This document shows, piece after piece, positions 21,201-28,789 of a stretch of DNA of 28,789 bases. The stretch is from Fonticula alba. Lineage: Eukaryota; Opisthokonta; Rotosphaerida; Fonticulaceae. A program made the position numbers and the translations under genes. Below the pieces are notes generated by a model. That model saw nothing but the letters and a program-made list of their open reading frames with translations. It ran no database searches and was not told where the DNA came from. Each line of letters starts with the position of its first letter. Positions within the stretch are counted from its first letter, which is position 1. The DNA is taken from positions 2,718,959 through 2,747,747 of the forward strand of contig NW_009242973.1 of assembly GCF_000388065.1 (NCBI RefSeq), given 5' to 3'.

Positions 21201-23207
21201 CGAGCGCCGGCCCTTCATCGCCGTCGGCACTGGCACCCTGCGTGGGGCTGATGAATCGTGTGGTGGTCGCGTGCGTGTTTTTCCTTCTCCCTCCCCTTCC
21301 CTCTCCGCCCGTCCCCAGGCGCCTCCTGTGGCCACACGTCTGTGGCCTCTTTTGTTTGGGTCTTCCTCGGGCTCGCGACTGACATCCTGCCGCGCGATGT
21401 GGGATGCCGGGGATCCGCGCTTTCCAGATCCTCATCTTCGATGTGGTTGAGCGCCATCATTCCGACCCGAAGAAGGCAACCTCATCACATCGATTGAAGC
21501 TTGTCTTCTCCAAGACCTTCCGCACCCCGGTGTCTGCGGTGACGGAGCTCGGCGGCCATATCGCTCTCGCCCTTGGACAGCGTGTGCGTTCCCCTTTCGT
21601 GTCCTTCTTTGCCCCTTCTCTCTCTCTCTCTCTCTCTCTCGCTGTCTATGTCCAGCTGGCGCGGTGTCCGTCCCTGCTTCCCTCGCCCTCTCCTCACGTC
21701 TCTCCCATGCACACACTCACCCTCCTCCACTCAGATTATTCTCTACTCCTTCAAGGATGCGGCGGATTTGGTTGGGCGCGCTTTTCTCGATGTTCATACC
21801 TATGTGACGGCCCTGTCTTCGGTGGCAGGGCGATACCTGCTGGTGGGTGACGCCCTGCGGGGGGTTTGCTTTGCTCGGTATAAGGGCCATCCGCTGGTGG
21901 GGCTGGATATCATCGGCTCAGATCGGGGAGAGGTTCGCCGCCACTCGCCCGTCGGTTCGGGAGAGTTCATCGTCGACGACACCTCCCTGGCCATGGTCTC
22001 TCTGGATGATGCGGGCTCCATGCACGTTCTGCGCTATGATCCGGCATGTGCGTGGTTCTCCCCCCGTCCCCCCCCCCCTCTCTCTCTCTCTCTCCCCTCA
22101 ATCTCCTTCTGCATTTCTTGCCCCAAGCCCCTGTGTCCGGCTCGCTGTGAGCCCTTGATCGCCGTGCCTGTGCGCCTGTCCGCCCTCGCGCCGACTCACA
22201 CAGCTACACACCCACACCACCAGCCATCCAAAGTATTGCCGGAAAGCGCCTCCTGCGTACGGCTGATATGCATGTCGGTGCCAACCAGCTTAGCTGCCCC
22301 CGGTCCTTCAGATTCTCGATGCGTTCCCCGAGTGTCCGATCCTCGCGCCAGCAGTTTACCCTCTTTGGTTCGTTTTCGCCATTTGTCCTCTCCCCTCGCC
22401 CTCGCCCTCGCCCTCTTCCTCTATCACTCGGTCTGTCATGCCATCCGATCTCTGGGTTCAAGGATCTCTGACCCTGTGTGTTTGTCTCCATCCATTTGAA
22501 ACGCGCTGCTTTACCCGGCCGCGATTTTTAGCCAGCTCCGAAGGTGTTCTTTCCTCGGTGGCTCCGGTCCCCGAGCGACGCTTCCATCGTCTGTCACTTC
22601 TGCAGCGCAAGCTCACCTCCGGCCCAACTTTGGCCGCCTTGTCCTCCAGCGAATATGGCGCTGCCACGTCAGCCCAGGTGGTCCTGCCATCGACTGCGGC
22701 TGCGGCCGCGGCTGCGGCTGCTACTGACCTGTCTCCGGCGGTCGAGGCTCTGCGCGACCTCCTTTCGGCGCCGGTCCTCCCGGCTGCCGCCCTTCGCCCG
22801 TTGGGCAGCCTCAATCCCCGCGCTTTCCGAGTCCCACGTGCCATCGGGCCTCACCGGTCGGCCGGTGCCGGGCCCGGTGCCGGATCTGGCCGCCGGCGCG
22901 GCGTGGTCGACATCGTGCTCATCCGCCATGCCTTCCTCAACTCGAGCATGCGCGAGCAGGTACCTCGCCCTGCTGGGCCCCTTTTTTTGCCCTTCCCCCA
23001 CCCTTGTGTGCCCGATCCCCGTGCCCCCCCCCCCCCCCCTCAGCCACATGCTTCTTCTGCCGCCGGGCCACTCACACCCCACCTTAAATGTCCCACCTCT
23101 GCGCACTTTCCGAAACACAGCGCGAGATCGCCCGGCGCATCGGCTCCAGCGTGGAGCAGCTCTTCGACGATCTCCTCTTCCTGGAGCACAGCCTGGATAT
23201 TTTCTGA
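15292..23207 (+). CDS. CPSF1: CPSF1/CPSF160, cleavage and polyadenylation specificity factor subunit 1, 18 exons
   Basis: Nuclear scaffold of the complex that recognises the polyadenylation signal and directs pre-mRNA cleavage. Exons: 15292-15324, 15502-15618, 15825-16064, 16148-16296, 16453-16599, 16714-17067, 17245-17483, 17589-17797, 17947-18168, 18312-18456, 18685-20311, 20449-20686, 20809-21270, 21428-21583, 21735-22047, 22224-22367, 22532-22959, 23121-23207. All phases match, giving 1769 residues (human 1443). Family landmarks appear in order: WGDVMSI and METLSMHHYEDE (early beta-propeller), HGYYQP, RPIGGVLV, DWLHNIGP, SGHDSTTTFSIMQRGIRP, an acidic DDEDDFLYGG segment at about 746, WPIRRVPLRC, RILIFDVVE-like start of the C-terminal CPSF_A region, RLLRTADMHVGAN, LNPRAFRV, and the terminal RRIGSS..QLFDDLL helix. 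The extra length comes from Ala/Gly-rich inserts at about 700-800, 1000-1070 and 1650. The 33-base first exon is the least certain. Confidence 0.95.
15695..15812. other. Assembly gap of 118 unknown bases in CPSF1 intron 2
   Basis: All bases are N. The gap falls between the donor at 15619 and the acceptor at 15822-15824. Because the exons on either side join in phase 0 and match the family without a missing block, the gap is probably wholly intronic. A long C tract like those in other introns would explain why assembly failed here. Confidence 0.95.
16384..16408 (+). repeat. CT-dinucleotide tracts in CPSF1 introns
   Basis: A (TC)n run in intron 4. Similar tracts lie in intron 5 (about 16631-16652), intron 6 (about 17139-17153), intron 14 (about 21617-21641) and intron 15 (about 22077-22095). 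All are on the sense strand and form part of long pyrimidine tracts upstream of the acceptors. Confidence 0.8.
20320..20345 (+). repeat. 26-base C run in CPSF1 intron 11
   Basis: An unbroken C run begins eight bases after the donor GTATGT at 20312 and ends about 100 bases before the acceptor at 20448. A 16-base C run at 23024-23039 occupies a similar place in intron 17. Confidence 0.85.
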
Positions 23208-23220
23208 GCCCCAATCCATG

Positions 23221-23226
23221 AATACA
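23221..23226 (+). terminator. Candidate polyadenylation hexamer AATACA after CPSF1
   Basis: The hexamer lies only 13 bases past the CPSF1 stop codon, in a short AT-richer patch. If used, the 3' untranslated region would be about 30-40 bases. It is the second of three plus-strand genes in the window with AATACA shortly after the stop. Confidence 0.4.
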
Positions 23227-23452
23227 CGTGATATATCCAATCGCAGCGCCAGCCCCCTGGTGGTGGGGGAACCTGCGGTGGTTTGGATCGGTGGCAGGAG
23301 GGGCGCGGCGGCGCGGGCAGAGACACACAGGCGAGGGGGGAATGGCGGACTGGAAGCAACCAAAGATGGGGCCGCGGGATTTCGAATTGTGGCACTTTTG
23401 CAACCTCTCTTCGGAGAGCGGCCTCAGGAGATGCCGGCGAGGAAGATGAAGG

Positions 23453-23540
23453 GTAAGATTCTCCACCTATCCCCAACTTCAGTCTCCTTCCCTGCTTTTT
23501 TTCCCCCTCCCCCCTCCCCCCCCCCCACCTGTTCGGGTAG
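23453..23540 (+). other. Probable 5' untranslated intron of the SUMO protease gene
   Basis: The donor GTAAGA at 23453 and the acceptor GGGTAG ending at 23540 enclose 88 bases of pyrimidine-rich DNA with a C run, like the coding introns of the window. Neither ATG-started frame upstream (ATG at 23218 or 23431, same frame) joins in phase with the downstream exon, and the frame that would join has no ATG after the CPSF1 stop. I therefore treat the upstream exon as leader. Confidence 0.5.
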
Positions 23541-23574
23541 ATCTACTGTGTCTTTGATCTTCCTGCCGACGTCC

Positions 23575-25890
23575 ATGTCCAGCCCGGCGTCTGCTGGTCC
23601 ATCTTCTCCCCCCGGGGGAGCCGCGGAGGGGCGAGAGGAGGGCCAGGTGGTGCGAAGTGCGCCGACTGGGTCCGCTGGACCGGCGAAGGATCTGGCATCC
23701 AGCTCCCTGACCACCGGGTCTCCTGTGCCCGAGCTTCTTGGCCGTTGGAGTCGCATCATTGGCCTGATCGCTGATGACCCCCAAAATGCGGCACCCCCGC
23801 CGTCACGGCTCCAGTCCTTGCGACACCTGCGCACAGCGAAGGCCACTCGGGCCTCTCCCCGATCCCGACACATCGTACAGATGGCCCCTTCATCTGGAGC
23901 AGCGCATCGGCCCCCTCCCAAGCATGCGCCTGTTGAGACTGGGACTGCCTTCTCTTTCCCCGCCACGTCCGATATGCCAGAGGGGGCTGCCACTTCAGCA
24001 AAGGCCCCTGTAATCAAGAGCGAGCCTGCCTCGGCCGACAAACCGGCGCCCCCGTCGAATGGCCGTGCTCCTGGGCCGGCCGCCATGATCAAGATCTCGG
24101 ATGACTGTGCGTCCCTCGCGTAAACACATCCTCGCACATCTTTGGCCACCTTCACACATCCACACGTCCATACATCAACACACATACACACACATATATA
24201 CAAACACGCGTGGGGATGTGCCCTCTCGTGTGTGTGTGTGTGTGTGTATGTGCGTGACCTCTTTTTTTTTTTCAAGCAGCGCATTCATCTCACCCCTCCT
24301 TTGAACACATCCCACACCGCGCCCATCTATTTCAGTGTTCATGTCCACCGACGCAACACAACTTTCGGCCGAGGATGTGGGCTATCGGCATGAGGACCAT
24401 CGCCCCTCATCCCATCGTCTGTGGAATTACCTCCCGCGGCTGGACTCGCTGATGCCGCGAATCTATGGACTGTGCGTGTGGGCTTGCCCATCACCCTCCC
24501 CGGCTACTTCCCTCTGCCTCCATCATGTCCGTCTGTCCATTCCTGACGCCCCTCGATCAAAGATTGAAGTCTCCATCAGCTCGCTTTGTCCAGCTCCAGG
24601 ATCAACTCGTCGCACGCGAGGCGGAGGTACAGCTGACCTGCATTCCCTGCATACATGGGCCATCATTCGTCCGTCAAACCTGACATTTTCCCTCCCTTTG
24701 CCAGGCTGAGCAGGAAATTCGCGATTTCGAGCAGCAGCTCCGCGAGCGTGAGCAACGCCAGCGCGAGGCCGAACGGCTGGCCGAGCTGGAGCGTCAACAA
24801 CGCGAGGCCGCGGCTCAGCAGAAGCTTCGTCGGCCCCTTCCGAAGGTGGTCCGCCTGAATGCGGAGCAAAGTAGCGATGTCCATCGCCGGGTGTGGACCC
24901 GCCAGGGGGGCGTGCTGGCCAGCCGGTTCAATGTTGACATCACCCGCCAGGATGTCCTCACGCTGAAGGGGACATCATGGCTGAATGACGAGGTGATCAA
25001 CTTCTACGGGCAGTTGATCATGGAACGCGCCGGCAATGCCCAAGCCCATGGGTTGCCCTCGGTTCATTGGTTCAGCACCTTCTTTTACTCGACCCTGGCC
25101 AAGGATGGCTATGCTCGGGTCCGGCGATGGACCCGGCGCGTGGACATCTTTTCCAAGGATCTGCTCCTGGTACCGGTGCATCTCGGCATGCACTGGTGCA
25201 TGGCGGCCGTTCACTTCCCCGATCGGCGGATCATCTACATGGACAGTCTCGGCGCGCGAAACGACGAGTGCCTGGATGTGCGTCCTGCTTTCCCCTCGCC
25301 TCCGTTGGCGAATGTGCCCCCTTTGGCTTGGTATCGGCCATTGACTTACATATTCTGTTCCCCCCCCCTTTGCTCGAACCCGCTCCATGACCCTCCGCCC
25401 CCCTCCTTTCACCCTCCCCCTCCATGTCTCATCATGCAACTAGCTTTTGTTGATGTACCTCGACCAGGAAAGTCGCGACAAGAAGGGCACACCCTTCGAT
25501 GTGACTGACTGGGAAACCGAGTGCCTTAGCGTGCGATTCTCCTCCCGGACCCCCCTTGCCTCTCTGTGCTCGAGCCCCGCCCCCCTCGCGACTCTAATCC
25601 CGCTTTATGCCCCCTCTTCTTCCTCTCCCTCTCCCTCTCTTCCACCTCTCTGTCCATTCTCCTTGGCCCGTCGCTGCTTCACACATGTGGCCCATCCCGT
25701 CAATTGTTCCCAGGCAATTCCGCGACAGAAGAATGGCTACGATTGCGGGGTATTCGCATGTTCCTTTGCCGAGTGCCTTTCGCGCGGAATTGGGTTTGAT
25801 GGACGCTTCAACTTCACCCAAGCCGACATCCCAGCCGTGCGTGAGCGCATGGCCTACGAAATTGCCCATTGTCGACTGCTAGAAGGGTAG
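23575..25890 (+). CDS. SUMO-specific cysteine protease, Ulp1/SENP family (peptidase C48), six coding exons
   Basis: Processes SUMO precursors and removes SUMO from target proteins. Exons: 23575-24106, 24336-24471, 24563-24626, 24705-25277, 25444-25530, 25714-25890; phases agree and give 522 residues. Residues 1-220 are low in complexity (Ser, Pro, Ala). Residues about 245-290 form a Gln/Glu/Arg-rich probable coiled coil. The protease domain runs from about 320 to the end, with WLNDEVINFY, the catalytic pair His407-Trp408 (HLGMHW), Asp424 (YMDSLG), Gln469 and the nucleophile Cys475 (NGYDCGVFAC), and the final RERMAYEI helix. This pattern matches SENP1/SENP2 and yeast Ulp1 more than Ulp2. The start ATG at 23575 follows a probable leader intron. 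The third exon uses an AAG acceptor, and intron 5 (25531-25713) is open in frame. Confidence 0.93.
24175..24257 (+). repeat. CA-rich and TG-rich arms facing each other in SUMO protease intron 1
   Basis: A CA-rich arm (about 24175-24212) is followed 15 bases later by a TG-rich arm (about 24229-24257). The arms are complementary over about 25 bases if mismatches are allowed, so the pre-mRNA could form a hairpin within the 229-base intron 24107-24335. The stem would lie between donor and acceptor. Confidence 0.6.
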
Positions 25891-25908
25891 CGCCCCTGGG
25901 GCCACCTC

Positions 25909-25914
25909 AATACA
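25909..25914 (+). terminator. Candidate polyadenylation hexamer AATACA after the SUMO protease
   Basis: The hexamer lies 18 bases past the stop codon at 25888-25890, at the start of an A-rich stretch (about 25909-25924) that is unusual for this GC-rich window. It would give a very short 3' untranslated region. Confidence 0.45.
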
Positions 25915-26132
25915 AAACAAATTACCACCTCCACCGGGGTGAGGCTGCTTGGTCTTATCCCTCCTCTGTCGACTTGCCCTTGCCCGCTGCTCCCCGCCGG
26001 TCGGTGTGTGTCTCACACGTTTGGGACACCCCTCCCCCCCCCCCGTCCCTCCACGGAAAGGTGGACTGCCTGCCTGGACACACATAGGAAGCCAAATGCC
26101 GGGGGCCTCATTTGCAGGGGGGAGATGTCGCC

Positions 26133-26138
26133 TTTATT
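26133..26138 (-). terminator. Candidate AATAAA polyadenylation signal of the GMD gene
   Basis: The plus strand reads TTTATT, so the minus strand carries the canonical AATAAA, about 437 bases past the GMD stop codon. It lies in a local AT-rich patch. It is the only AATAAA I noticed downstream of a gene in this window, but the distance implies a 3' untranslated region much longer than those proposed for its neighbours. Confidence 0.35.
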
Positions 26139-26432
26139 ATACATTCCAGATTGCGGGGAGTAGGAGAGATATGAGACACCGAGGGGACGTGCGCCCAGGG
26201 TCATCCCGCATTCTCATCTGCTCACCACGAAAAAAGGGCTGTCACAATGGTGGCTGCTCCCTGCTTGTCGCGGCAGGAGTCAGGACAGCAGTTCAACATT
26301 TCAAAAGAGGCACGAAAGATACCCAGGGAGGCAAAGGGACGTCAGCCGGGCGATTGCCTCCCCCTTACGTTTCTCTCTCCCATGGCCATGTTCAGTTCAT
26401 TTGTTGCTTGCACCTGGCCAATGATGCCATTG

Positions 26433-26463
26433 ACACGACGACGGTGACGACGACGACGACGAC
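26433..26463. repeat. GAC trinucleotide repeat
   Basis: About ten GAC units with one GGT interruption lie in the spacer between the two convergent genes, 110 bases past the GMD stop and therefore possibly in its 3' untranslated region, where it reads GTC. Confidence 0.85.
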
Positions 26464-26574
26464 ATCGCACGACCCATCCATGGAGGGCGTGCGATTCCTT
26501 CTTTCAGAGAGGCCGCGAGAGCGATAGAGAGGGAGAAGGAGAGAGAGCAAGAGACATGGCCCTTGCGGGGCCTC

Positions 26575-28787
<2,213 letters not shown>

Positions 28788-28789
28788 GG

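Larger units (their letters stand above)
25891..26574. other. Convergent spacer between the SUMO protease and GMD genes
   Basis: No gene is recognised. AATACA at 25909-25914 is a candidate signal for the plus-strand gene and AATAAA at 26138-26133 one for the minus-strand gene. The right part (26433-26463) is a GAC trinucleotide repeat, and 26520-26550 is GA-rich on the plus strand. Confidence 0.6.

Noticed and set aside
22438-24123. A 561-codon frame that appears to fuse the CPSF1 C-terminal part with the SUMO protease N-terminal part
   Set aside because: CPSF1 exon 17 and the protease exon share a reading frame by chance. CPSF1 leaves this frame at the donor at 22960 and ends in its own stop at 23205-23207.
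25531-25713. A 147-codon frame reading through the last SUMO protease intron
   Set aside because: The insert is pyrimidine-derived and absent from the family, and it is flanked by a GTGCGA donor and a CCCAG acceptor in phase 0. It is treated as an intron that happens to be open.

Overview
The window is nuclear DNA from a GC-rich, intron-bearing eukaryote. It carries six spliced protein-coding genes whose products are clear relatives of eukaryotic housekeeping proteins. The elongation factor gene has the roughly 12-residue insertion after the Trp-Lys-Gly motif that is regarded as an opisthokont signature, so an animal, fungal or unicellular opisthokont lineage is likely. The extreme GC content, poly(dC) tracts and unusual splice sites suggest a protist or early-branching lineage, for example something Fonticula-like. 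The exact organism is a guess.

Layout, left to right: (1) 1-2436, GC-rich, A-poor DNA without a recognisable gene, ending in a TATA box. (2) 2542-4077 (+), translation elongation factor 1-alpha, two exons. (3) 4078-5755, convergent spacer without a recognised gene. (4) 5756-11288 (-), SMC6 of the SMC5/6 complex, 15 exons by my reconstruction. (5) 11289-12239, divergent spacer with a CA microsatellite. (6) 12240-14502 (+), PIG-T/Gpi16 subunit of GPI transamidase, two exons. (7) 14503-15291, spacer. (8) 15292-23207 (+), CPSF1 (CPSF160), 18 exons, with a 118-base assembly gap in intron 2. (9) 23575-25890 (+), a Ulp1/SENP SUMO protease, six coding exons. (10) 25891-26574, convergent spacer with a GAC repeat and an antisense AATAAA. 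(11) 26575-28766 (-), GDP-mannose 4,6-dehydratase, five exons.

The genes do not form a pathway. They are neighbours in translation, chromosome maintenance, GPI anchoring, mRNA 3'-end formation, SUMO removal and nucleotide-sugar synthesis. No mobile element, CRISPR array, tRNA or rRNA gene was seen, and I do not see a novel multi-gene system.

The unusual content is in RNA processing and base composition. The 42 coding introns that I could place by matching phase and homology mostly use a GTRCGT-type donor (C at +4 in 32 of 42) instead of GTRAGT. Six acceptors end in AAG. Non-coding sense strands are strongly depleted in A, so several introns are free of stop codons. Long homopolymer C/G tracts, including a 74-base C run, sit in introns. 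All exon boundaries were worked out by hand from sequence and recalled family patterns, and none has been checked against RNA data.
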